This document shows positions 1-7,506 of a stretch of DNA of 64,000 nt, piece by piece. The stretch covers positions 1 through 64,000 of the forward strand of contig VXML01000069.1 in the NCBI GenBank assembly GCA_009841115.1, read 5' to 3'. The DNA is from Gemmatimonadota bacterium (GTDB lineage: Bacteria > Latescibacterota > UBA2968 > UBA8231). Below the pieces are notes generated by a model, which had not been told where the DNA came from, made no database searches, and saw only the letters and a list, made by a program, of their open reading frames with translations. Made by a program: the position numbers and the translations under genes. Each line of letters starts with the position of its first letter. Position 1 is the stretch's first letter.

Positions 1-23
1 ACTACCCTAACACAGGAGGCCAC

Positions 24-671
24 ATGAACGTCCTAATTTTATCCGGCTCAAACCATGGGTTTGCGGCCAGTGCCCCGGTCATCCACGAGTTTTTGAGCGC
101 GCTCGACGATTTGTCCGTCGCGCTCGACGACGACAAGGATGTGTTGGCGTCAGATGGTTTGCGCGGCTTCGACGTCTTGGTCCACGGCACTGGCTTTACG
201 CGAGGCGAGCGGCAGGAAGACGGCACCGTGCAGCAAGTGCCCGAGCTGACGCCCGCGCAAGAAGAAGGGCTGTTCGACTTTGTCGCCGGTGGCAAAGGGT
301 TGGTCGGCATCCACGGCACTGCGTGGTGTATTGGCGGCAAAGCCGTGGATCTGCTCGGCGGTCACGCCAACTGGCACCCGCCAGGGTCGGCCTTCACTGT
401 CTCCATTATCGACGGTGATCACCCCGTTACGCACGGTGTGCCCGACTTTGACGTGGAAGACGAGATTTACATGTCGGCGTGGGACCCGGCCATCCGCATC
501 TTGGCCACCGCCGAGTGGAGCGGCAAGCAACATCCCCTAGCGTGGGTCAAACCCTATGGCACAGGGCGGGTGTTTTACACGGCGTTGGGACACGGCCCGG
601 GAACATTTGCCCGTCTAGGCATGCAGCAGATGATGGCGCAAGGGGTGCGGTGGGCCGGGGGCAATTTATAA
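24..671 (+). CDS. ThuA-like domain protein
   Basis: A 215-residue protein of the ThuA family, which has a class I glutamine-amidotransferase-like (flavodoxin-type) fold and is linked in other bacteria to trehalose or other sugar use; its reaction is not established. Visible signatures are the N-terminal strand MNVLILSGSNHGF, the central GLVGIHGTAWC segment, HPVTHGVPDF near residue 135, and the C-terminal GTGRVFYTALGHG block. No signal peptide is seen, so a cytoplasmic location is likely. The start is supported by AGGAGG four bases upstream. A strong hairpin follows at 680-719. Sugar-catabolic Gfo/Idh/MocA and toroid genes lie nearby on the other strand. Family assignment is fairly certain; substrate unknown. 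Confidence 0.85.
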   Translation: MNVLILSGSNHGFAASAPVIHEFLSALDDLSVALDDDKDVLASDGLRGFDVLVHGTGFTRGERQEDGTVQQVPELTPAQEEGLFDFVAGGKGLVGIHGTAWCIGGKAVDLLGGHANWHPPGSAFTVSIIDGDHPVTHGVPDFDVEDEIYMSAWDPAIRILATAEWSGKQHPLAWVKPYGTGRVFYTALGHGPGTFARLGMQQMMAQGVRWAGGNL

Positions 672-679
672 AAACCGGA

Positions 680-719
680 TAGTGGGTCACTTTGAGTGCG
701 ACCTTAAAGTGACCCACTA
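680..719 (+). terminator. Hairpin terminator after the ThuA-like gene
   Basis: A perfect 14-bp inverted repeat (TAGTGGGTCACTTT at 680-693 and AAAGTGACCCACTA at 706-719) encloses a 12-base loop. It lies between the plus-strand ThuA gene and the convergent minus-strand gene ending at 730, so it could stop transcription from both sides. There is no strong T run, so it may be a bidirectional stem without classic U-tract release. Confidence 0.6.
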
Positions 720-729
720 CCCAAGTTTC

Positions 730-1629
730 TCATTCCACGAAAGTAGAAACTTGCACCGTATATGATCCTGTGTCGCCCCTTCCTTCCGGACTTACTCTCA
801 GATAATACTCTCCCGGATCCAGGTCCATTTGGATTGCAAAATTACCTCTATCGGCCCACATCCCTGTCCCTGCAATCGCTCGGATTCTATCGCCCTCTAA
901 CTTGTATAGGTCGCCCCATGTATCGGTTTCGCCAGAGCTTCGGACGATATAATGCCTTCTTCGGTCTATCTCGAACCGAAAGAAGTCAGCCCCTCCATCG
1001 CTTAGGTTAAACGTAGTCCTGTGAGAAATCGGAATCTCGTCTTCTGTATAGCCTCGTCCCGGAACTATCTCCCGGACTTCTATTTCAAAGGCATCCTTAA
1101 ATCGATCAAGTAGATAGTTCTCGTTACCGTCCACCTTCAAGCGAATATCGGCAGCCGACGGTGCAGAAGGCGGATTTCGCAAGCCTCCGCATGTAAAATC
1201 AATGTCTCTTTCGCCTACCCCATCTTCACAAAATTCATGGTGGGGAATGCTTGGATTTTCTCCGTCTAATCGTCCAGTATCTGAACAGTCCGCTCGGTAT
1301 TCTACACCGTCAATTTTAACGACACTGATATAAGCTTCCCCGTTTATGACTTCATAGGTCAAGTCAAGGGATATATCAGCAGCGACTGCATTGGCCTTAG
1401 CCACTACTTGCCGGTACGGTACGCCGTCAATCTCGATTTGCTGCCAAGAGGAACTTTGGTCGGCTGCGGACGTGGTGCTATGCTCTTGGGAACAAGAAAT
1501 CACCGACAAGACAAAAATTAGTAGGGATATAAAAGACATGGGGAATTTCAAAACATCTTGACGACAACGCGAGCACGATACACTATCACTGACTTCACAC
1601 AGATAGGAAGGGATCTTTGGAATAATCAT
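730..1629 (-). CDS. Putative lipoprotein with C-terminal PPC-like domain
   Basis: Unrecognised exported protein. A hydrophobic segment (SFISLLIFVLSVISC) ending in a lipobox-like VISC predicts a lipid-anchored product. The last 100 residues resemble a bacterial pre-peptidase C-terminal (PPC) beta-sandwich: DFFRFEID, YIVRSSGETDTWGDLYKL, and LDPGEYYLRVSPEGRGDTGSY. The start at 1629 has a good GAAGGAGAG ribosome site but puts 30 residues before the signal; a start at 1539 would give a normal lipoprotein signal but has no clear ribosome site. Codon use is visibly AT-richer than in the neighbours, consistent with transfer. No function can be assigned. Confidence 0.65.
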   Translation of the reverse strand: MIIPKIPSYLCEVSDSVSCSRCRQDVLKFPMSFISLLIFVLSVISCSQEHSTTSAADQSSSWQQIEIDGVPYRQVVAKANAVAADISLDLTYEVINGEAYISVVKIDGVEYRADCSDTGRLDGENPSIPHHEFCEDGVGERDIDFTCGGLRNPPSAPSAADIRLKVDGNENYLLDRFKDAFEIEVREIVPGRGYTEDEIPISHRTTFNLSDGGADFFRFEIDRRRHYIVRSSGETDTWGDLYKLEGDRIRAIAGTGMWADRGNFAIQMDLDPGEYYLRVSPEGRGDTGSYTVQVSTFVE

Positions 1630-1662
1630 CGATGACTCTCCTTCATTCGCGTGATGGATTGC

Positions 1663-1696
1663 GGCCCTCAGTGCTGATAACACCGAGGGCCTTTTT
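1663..1696 (+). terminator. Orphan plus-strand intrinsic terminator
   Basis: GGCCCTC (1663-1669) and GAGGGCC (1685-1691) form a stem followed directly by TTTTT on the plus strand. This is a textbook intrinsic terminator, but no plausible plus-strand gene lies upstream of it within about 1 kb. Both flanking genes run on the minus strand. Confidence 0.55.
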
Positions 1697-1749
1697 ACTG
1701 GTCAATCCAGTTTCCTCTAAAAACTGAATCCCCTGTTAAAAGTCAAGTT

Positions 1750-3441
1750 TCAGAATACCCCACTACCTAAAAATCCACCCTTCGCGTCCGACCACTGCCC
1801 ACAGCGGATTTCCAAGGTCCGCGCCACCGGCGTCCGCAGGGCGATGAGCACCCGCAAACGCCCCTCGTCGATCTCGCTATTGCGCATCCGCCACATGGTG
1901 TGTTCCATAGCCCCTGGACCAAGGCGGATGGCGTCGTTACCCACTCGGTAGAGCGCGTAGCCCGCTTTGAGAAAGACCGTGTGCCCGGCGCGGCCCTCGA
2001 CGAGTGCGCTGTCCATCTCCAAAGTTCCGCCCGGCTCGAAGACCCCTTCAATCTGAAAGGGCACCCCATCCACGCCCCCTGCGGTGCGGATGTGGAGGTC
2101 AAAACCACCGGTCACTTCCTCGGCGTGCAACTCGACTTCCAGCGGCGGCAACTCATACGTCGCCCGTCGACCTCGCACCTCTCGCCAGTTGTCGGCATTG
2201 ACCTGCTCGGCAATCGGCAGCCAGTAAATCCCCCCTACGTAATCCTTTTCTGGGTAGATGCGGTTGCGGCCCTTGTGCTGCATCCGCACCCCCTTGTCCG
2301 CTTCAGCGAACTCTTCACCGACAAATTGTCCGGTGGCAAAGTAGGTCGATGAAATTTTCACTGCCGCCAATTCGGCCTGCCCACAGACCACGCTAAAGGG
2401 CGCGGTCAGGCCAGCCGCAGCCGTAGCACTCACCGCGCCCCGACGCACTCGCCACAAGCCGGACGCGGGATAGACGCGGCTATAGCGCTCGGGCAAAGGC
2501 GTCCGCTCTATACACGTCGTTCGCCACTCGGGATGCAGGACGTAATTCGGCAGGCAGACCAAACCGCTGCCGCCGTGCGCGACCAACCAGTCGGCGACCG
2601 CTGCGTACAAACCATTGTCGTCTAAATGGGCCAAGGCGTGATAGCCATCGGCCAAACCAGTCGGCACGGCTCGCGTGTCGCGGTCTTGGCGCGTGGAAAT
2701 GCTCGTCACTGCGGTGGCGTCAGCGTGGAGGAGATGGTAGGACAAATCCAAATTGCGCCGTACAGGCTCCAGCAGGTCGGGCCGTGCAAGCACTTGTGCC
2801 GCGCGGATTAAGGAGCGGTTGACTACGGCATTGTACACGCCTGTGCTGCGTTCGCTATACTCACCGTCGGCATTGATGTCAATGCCTTCGCCGAGGTACG
2901 CATCTACAGTTGCGCTCACCTCAAGTTCTGGATAAAGAGCTTGGGCTTGGGCCAGTGCGGCGACCAGCACCCAACGGTGATTGGGCGTGTGGAAGCCGCC
3001 GGCGACCATGCCCGGCGCTCCGGTTCGTATCAACTCGCCTAGGGCTTCGGCGATGGCTGCGGCTCCCGCATCGTCCGCAGCCTGTTCCCGTGCAGCAAAC
3101 ACAACCGGCGCGATGGCCTGCACTACAAAGCCTGTGTCCGGGGCTGAGTCGAAGTTGGTGGTCAGCAAGTCGAAACAACCCGACGGCTTCCGGTGCCGAC
3201 GGGCAAATTCAGCGGCGAGGAGAATGCGCTCTAAGAGCTGTTCGCTCCGGTAGTGGCGCGACTCAGCCAATAGATAGGCGTAGCCAAGCGACGCGACCGC
3301 GCTAATGCTTTGCGAACCCACCAGCCGATCGCCGTCCATAAAGCCGCCGCAATAAGGGCTTTCCGCATCCAGCACTTGGCGCGCCAGCACACTCACGACC
3401 TGCCGGTCTAGCTCGCCGACGAGCGGCGCGTACGCAATCAC
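1750..3441 (-). CDS. Toroid-fold polysaccharide lyase/heparinase-like protein
   Basis: A 563-residue protein with no signal peptide. The first 330 residues are alpha-helical, with TPNHRWVLVAALAQA and DGEYSERSTGVYNAV segments like the Asn-His and Tyr regions of heparinase II/III-type (alpha/alpha)-toroid lyases. The C-terminal 200 residues are beta-rich, as in the beta-sandwich domain of such enzymes. This points to a cytoplasmic enzyme acting on an acidic oligosaccharide, but the family is recognised only by pattern. It overlaps the upstream Gfo/Idh/MocA gene by 4 bases, so the two are probably translationally coupled. It is the last gene of a long minus-strand run starting near 11.5 kb. Confidence 0.6.
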   Translation of the reverse strand: MIAYAPLVGELDRQVVSVLARQVLDAESPYCGGFMDGDRLVGSQSISAVASLGYAYLLAESRHYRSEQLLERILLAAEFARRHRKPSGCFDLLTTNFDSAPDTGFVVQAIAPVVFAAREQAADDAGAAAIAEALGELIRTGAPGMVAGGFHTPNHRWVLVAALAQAQALYPELEVSATVDAYLGEGIDINADGEYSERSTGVYNAVVNRSLIRAAQVLARPDLLEPVRRNLDLSYHLLHADATAVTSISTRQDRDTRAVPTGLADGYHALAHLDDNGLYAAVADWLVAHGGSGLVCLPNYVLHPEWRTTCIERTPLPERYSRVYPASGLWRVRRGAVSATAAAGLTAPFSVVCGQAELAAVKISSTYFATGQFVGEEFAEADKGVRMQHKGRNRIYPEKDYVGGIYWLPIAEQVNADNWREVRGRRATYELPPLEVELHAEEVTGGFDLHIRTAGGVDGVPFQIEGVFEPGGTLEMDSALVEGRAGHTVFLKAGYALYRVGNDAIRLGPGAMEHTMWRMRNSEIDEGRLRVLIALRTPVARTLEIRCGQWSDAKGGFLGSGVF

Positions 3442-4403
3442 CGCCGCTTCTGCTCCACCGACCGATACGCCGCCTCGGTAAATTTGGCTACTGCCACGGC
3501 AAAATCCGCCCGCTCATAGCCCTTGCCGCCATTGCGAATCCAGCGCAAAAAGGCCGCGTCCGGCGTATCTTCCTTCACCCGCTTGGGCACTTCCAATGGC
3601 TCCCCATTCAGCAACACTTCCCGCACTTCCCACTGGTGTAAATGAAAGACCAAGGTTCCCTTGTCGCCGTGGATGGACAGCCGCTCGTCGTGCCGGCTCG
3701 CGCTGCCGACAAAGCTCAGCGATCCCAGCGCGCCGCCGCGAAACCGCGCATTAACCACGGCATCCATATCCACCCGCTTGCCGCGCTTGTCCATGAAGGC
3801 CGAGACCTTTACCGGCGTCAAACCAGTAATCCACAGAACCGCGGCTACCAAGTGACTGCCGGTGTCCATAAACATCCCGCCTCCTGCCAGCTCGGGCACC
3901 ATCCGCCATCCCCTGCCGCCCCAATTTTGCGTCACGTAGGCGACAACTCCCTTGAGCTCGCCGAGGGCACCTTTCTGCACCAGTTCCCGCGCATAGGCAT
4001 ACGCCGGGTAAAAATTGCGCTGATAGCTTACTACCAACACGCGCTCCCGTTCAGCGGCCAGATCGATTAGCGCCTGGGCATGGCGCGCCTTCGTCGTCAG
4101 AGGTTTTTCGACCAAAACGTGCAGATCCCGCTCTAGCGCATAGCGCGCCTGCGCGTAGTGAGTCGAATGCGGCGAGGAGATCAGCACCCCATCGAGCGCA
4201 TCTGCGCCAATCATCTGCCGGTAGTCGGCATAGTAGGCGGCGTCAGCACCCCACGCTTCCAGCAATCGCCGCGCCGATGCCTCCTCGGGGTCGGCGACCG
4301 CCACCAATTCTACGCTACCATCGGCTTTTAGCCGGGGAATGTGCGCACCGCGCATGTTGCCGCCACAGCCGATCAGGCCGAGGCGAATTTTCCTTTTTGC
4401 CAT
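3438..4403 (-). CDS. Gfo/Idh/MocA family oxidoreductase
   Basis: A 321-residue NAD(P)-dependent sugar dehydrogenase-type enzyme. The N-terminal Rossmann fold shows IRLGLIGCGGNMRG, the acidic VAVADPEE turn and the catalytic-site EKP motif (LVEKPL, near residue 98). The C-terminal alpha/beta domain has GGGMFMDTGSHLV, which carries the conserved Asp and His. Members oxidise or epimerise hydroxyls of sugars and inositols; the substrate here is unknown. It overlaps the toroid gene by 4 bases and lies 10 bases after the upstream unknown gene, within a unit that also has a DegT-like aminotransferase, which suggests processing of a keto-sugar or amino sugar. Confidence 0.93.
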   Translation of the reverse strand: MAKRKIRLGLIGCGGNMRGAHIPRLKADGSVELVAVADPEEASARRLLEAWGADAAYYADYRQMIGADALDGVLISSPHSTHYAQARYALERDLHVLVEKPLTTKARHAQALIDLAAERERVLVVSYQRNFYPAYAYARELVQKGALGELKGVVAYVTQNWGGRGWRMVPELAGGGMFMDTGSHLVAAVLWITGLTPVKVSAFMDKRGKRVDMDAVVNARFRGGALGSLSFVGSASRHDERLSIHGDKGTLVFHLHQWEVREVLLNGEPLEVPKRVKEDTPDAAFLRWIRNGGKGYERADFAVAVAKFTEAAYRSVEQKRR

Positions 4404-4413
4404 TGCGTTTCTC

Positions 4414-5211
4414 TCAATTCACTAGGTTAAAAAGCGGCGCGACTCCGCCGAACATTCCCGGAAAGCGGAACACGGCCTCGTCTTGGTCGCGGATGCGATC
4501 GAGGACTGCTTCGTCGAGCAAGGCGCACTGGCGATCAAAAAGGACTTGCTCTTCTGCGACTGCATACGAACCCTCGCGCCGCGACTGCTCTTGTGCAGCG
4601 GCAATTTCAGGATCGCCGGCCAGTTTTTCCGCCATAGTTCCCAAGAATCGTTCCAGCAGTGGCCGATGCTCGCCGTCGGACGCTCTTGCAGCCGCCGTGT
4701 TAAAAGCGGCGTGGCACTTCACCAAGCGCTCGCGCCAGTCGTCGGGGACCTCTCCGTCGAGGGTGAAGGGCGCGGCGTGCCCCAACAGCGGCGTGCCATC
4801 CTCGGTCTGGAAGGCCACGAGTACGCAACAATGCTCCAAAGGCCGGGCGCGGAACCGGACGACGCTCCCCGGCTCAATATCGGCGATCTCCCCGGCGGCG
4901 AGCGGTTGCGTTTTTACCCCATCCATAGAGAGCACGTCTAGATACGCCTCAGCACAGAAGTGGGCGACGATATGCTCGCGGGGCCGCCCTTGTATCCCGC
5001 AGCGCCCAAAAGGCAGCGAATACACCCAGTCGCCCTCAGTCGCGCCCTCACCTTCCTCGCGCAACTGGCGCAAGGCGCGGCAAAGTCGCGCAGCCTCGCC
5101 CGCCGCATCGGTAGTCCTCGGCGCAACCGCCCCCGTTTCATCCACCTCCACCCGATAAGGCACTCCGTACCCAAACAGCCGCGCTCTCAACGGATCACTC
5201 ATCTCGTCCAT
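4414..5211 (-). CDS. Uncharacterised protein in a sugar-modification operon
   Basis: A 265-residue soluble protein that I do not recognise. It is rich in charged residues. The N-terminal half carries SLPFGRCGIQGRPREHIVAHF and a Cys pair (EHCCVLVAF); the C-terminal third looks like a long helical segment rich in Glu, Ala and Arg (about residues 150-250). No signal peptide or membrane helix is apparent. The start overlaps the end of the aminotransferase gene by 17 bases, or by 8 bases if the ATG at 5202 is used, implying translational coupling. By context it may belong to the same sugar pathway as its neighbours, but nothing in the sequence shows this. Confidence 0.75.
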   Translation of the reverse strand: MDEMSDPLRARLFGYGVPYRVEVDETGAVAPRTTDAAGEAARLCRALRQLREEGEGATEGDWVYSLPFGRCGIQGRPREHIVAHFCAEAYLDVLSMDGVKTQPLAAGEIADIEPGSVVRFRARPLEHCCVLVAFQTEDGTPLLGHAAPFTLDGEVPDDWRERLVKCHAAFNTAAARASDGEHRPLLERFLGTMAEKLAGDPEIAAAQEQSRREGSYAVAEEQVLFDRQCALLDEAVLDRIRDQDEAVFRFPGMFGGVAPLFNLVN

Positions 5212-6487
5212 CTTCCAGTAGTTCCTCGGCGCACTCGGCCACCTTGCGAAAGGCCGTGGCGTATTGCTCGATGATGGTGGCGTCGTAGTGCTTAAACCAC
5301 GGAATCGAATAGATGCGACCAGTCATGCGCTCGGTGACCGGCAGACTGCCCGGCCCCTGCCGCAGGTCGCGGTTGGAGTGGGCAATGCGCGTGGGTTGGC
5401 CGTGTCCGTAGATGTCGGCCTCGTTGAGCACTGGGTGCAGATGCATCAGTTCATTGGCTCCCGGCATGATCCTGTACGACCCGGTCTCGGCCGTGACCGC
5501 CGCGCAGAACCGCTCGACCGGCAGGTCGCCTAATTCCTCGGGCACGTACAACCCTTTGGCCGCGTACCAGCCGCCCATCGTCGAGCCACTGTCAGCCGGT
5601 GGTCGATGCGCCTTGATCCCCGGGACGCCTTCGAGCAAATCCCAGAAGTAATTCATCGCCCGCTGAATTTCCTGCATCCGCTCGTCGTAGTGCTTTAGCT
5701 GCGTGCGGCCCACCGCCGAAGACAACTGATGCATCCGGTATTTGTATCCGCCCAGCGGCATCCTAGCAAAAGGCTTTAGCGCAGGATCTTCTAAGGAGCG
5801 AGTGCGCTCATAATGCCCAAAGGCCGCGGCGCGCTCGTATAGGGCTTGATCGTCGGTAACGAAAAAGCCCCCTTCACCACAGGCCAGCGACTTGCCCGAC
5901 ATAATCGACATGGCGCCGATGTGGCCGATTGTGCCCAGCAGCCGTCCCTTGTAGCGGCCCCCTTGGGCGTGCGAAACATCTTCAATCACCTTCAGCCCGT
6001 GCCGCTCGGCAATGTCCATGATCGGGTCCATATCGGCTGGATAGGCGCAGTAATGCACGGGGACAATGGCCTTCGTCCGCTCAGTGATCCGGTGCTCAAT
6101 GTTGTCGGGGTCCATCGTCAGCGTGTCGGGATCAATCTCGGAAAACACCACTGTGCCCCCCAGTGAGAACACCTGTAGCGACGTGCCCCAAAAGGTCATG
6201 CTCTGCGAGATAACCTCGTCGCCAACGCCGACGCCGCAGGCCCACAGCGCGGCGTGGATCGCCGACGTGCCCGTGTTGTGGCAGAGAGCGTGTTGCAAGC
6301 CAAAGTAGGACTTCAGGTCCTCTTCAAAGTCCAAGGTTAAATCCCAGCCCGACATCGCCCCGCGCCGCAGCACGTCCAGCACGGCTTCTTCATCTTCAGC
6401 GGTGATGATCGGCCAGCGAAAAATATCGCCTTCGTCAGCAGTGACGGCCTTGGGGCCGCCGAAGAAAGCCAACTTGCTCATCGTCAT
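5195..6487 (-). CDS. DegT/DnrJ/EryC1/StrS family PLP aminotransferase
   Basis: A 430-residue PLP-dependent aminotransferase of the sugar-aminating family. The cofactor region KVIEDVSHAQGGRYKG contains the usual Asp-x-x-(Ala/Ser)-(His)-Ala-x-Gly pattern. SIMSGKSLACGEGGFF holds the lysine expected to form the Schiff base, and HNTGTSAIHAAL matches the substrate/PLP phosphate loop. These enzymes transfer an amino group to keto-sugars, often nucleotide-linked, or to inosose. Start codon ATG with a weak AAGAG ribosome site. Located 19 bases after the MauE-thioredoxin gene and overlapping the unknown gene downstream. A standalone catabolic role rather than antibiotic sugar synthesis is inferred from the oxidoreductase and lyase-like neighbours. 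Confidence 0.92.
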   Translation of the reverse strand: MTMSKLAFFGGPKAVTADEGDIFRWPIITAEDEEAVLDVLRRGAMSGWDLTLDFEEDLKSYFGLQHALCHNTGTSAIHAALWACGVGVGDEVISQSMTFWGTSLQVFSLGGTVVFSEIDPDTLTMDPDNIEHRITERTKAIVPVHYCAYPADMDPIMDIAERHGLKVIEDVSHAQGGRYKGRLLGTIGHIGAMSIMSGKSLACGEGGFFVTDDQALYERAAAFGHYERTRSLEDPALKPFARMPLGGYKYRMHQLSSAVGRTQLKHYDERMQEIQRAMNYFWDLLEGVPGIKAHRPPADSGSTMGGWYAAKGLYVPEELGDLPVERFCAAVTAETGSYRIMPGANELMHLHPVLNEADIYGHGQPTRIAHSNRDLRQGPGSLPVTERMTGRIYSIPWFKHYDATIIEQYATAFRKVAECAEELLEDGRDE

Positions 6488-6506
6488 ACTATGCTCTTTC
6501 TATGGG

Positions 6507-7493
6507 CTAAGAACCCATAATTTTTCGCAGCCGCGCCTGCGTTGGCATGTAGTTGCTCTCCCACACCTGCTGCACCACCCCGTCGGCGATATAGGCCAAG
6601 CGCGGAAAGCCGTGGCCAAAGGTCAAGCGCCGAAAGTCCGTCTGCGAGATGGTGGCAATGTCAAAGCGCGGTTGCAACTGCTTCTTGAAGTCAATCACTT
6701 GCGGTGCATCCTGCGCGAAACTCGTCAGGGCGATGAGCCGTGGCAACTGGGGATCTTGGGCGATGACGTTCATCTTGGGCACCGCATTTTTGCAGTGGAC
6801 GCACGTGGGGCTGAACAATTCGATCAGGTATTCGCCCTGCATCAAATCCACATCCACGCCTTTAAGTGCCAAACCGGAGAGCCGTACCCCGCTTTTGAGG
6901 TCCGACTGCGAGATGCGCTCTAACTCGGGAAAAAACCGCACCCCGCCTACCGCCAATCCGACGACGAGCGAGCCTAACACCATCCGACTCGTCAGCGGCC
7001 AGACGGGCGCGCCGCCCGCTCCCCACCAATTGGGGCGATCAACTACGGGCGCGGCGTCTGCACTGCGGCGCATTCCCCACCAAGCAAACAGCAGAACCAC
7101 CACCATCACGCCATCTTCTATCGCCGCTTCCCCTGGCCCGCGCTCGACGAGGGCACCAAAGCAGCCACAGTCTATCGAGGCACCCATGTGCCAAGCCTTG
7201 GCCGTCAGCGCGGTAAATGCAGCCATCAGCACCGTCGCCACCGGCAAGCACAGCCGCGGCTGCCAGTTCAGCAGCAGTGCCCAGCCGAGGAAAAATTCAA
7301 TCGGCCCCAACACAAGGGCCGCTTTGGCGACTGCCGACGCAGTCTCCCATTCCGTCACCCCGAGTATCTGCGCATAGGGAATGGCCTCCCAGTAAAAAAG
7401 CACCGGCTCCCATACTTTAACCGCCCCAGCAACGAGATACACAACTCCGATAATCATCTGGCCGCCGCGCGCGGCCTTGCTTATACCATTCAT
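6507..7493 (-). CDS. MauE/DoxX-like membrane protein fused to thioredoxin-like domain
   Basis: A 328-residue protein with two parts. Residues 1-150 hold four hydrophobic helices and the DCGCFG motif of MauE/DoxX-like proteins, which act in electron transfer or disulfide handling at the membrane. After a fifth membrane helix (about 170-190), the C-terminal domain has a thioredoxin-type CVHC site (ELFSPTCVHCKNAVP) and a cis-Pro-like GFPRLAY loop, so it is probably a periplasmic thiol-disulfide domain. The start has a GAGGAG site and lies 13 bases after glnE, so it is likely co-transcribed with it. The fusion places electron transport and redox partner in one chain; the client protein is unknown. 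Confidence 0.85.
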   Translation of the reverse strand: MNGISKAARGGQMIIGVVYLVAGAVKVWEPVLFYWEAIPYAQILGVTEWETASAVAKAALVLGPIEFFLGWALLLNWQPRLCLPVATVLMAAFTALTAKAWHMGASIDCGCFGALVERGPGEAAIEDGVMVVVLLFAWWGMRRSADAAPVVDRPNWWGAGGAPVWPLTSRMVLGSLVVGLAVGGVRFFPELERISQSDLKSGVRLSGLALKGVDVDLMQGEYLIELFSPTCVHCKNAVPKMNVIAQDPQLPRLIALTSFAQDAPQVIDFKKQLQPRFDIATISQTDFRRLTFGHGFPRLAYIADGVVQQVWESNYMPTQARLRKIMGS

Positions 7494-7506
7494 AATTAAG
7501 CGCTCC

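Noticed and set aside
4277..5158. Plus-strand open frame of 293 codons
   Set aside because: Lies opposite the unknown and oxidoreductase genes; Ser/Arg/Pro-rich composition is typical of antisense frames in GC-rich DNA.
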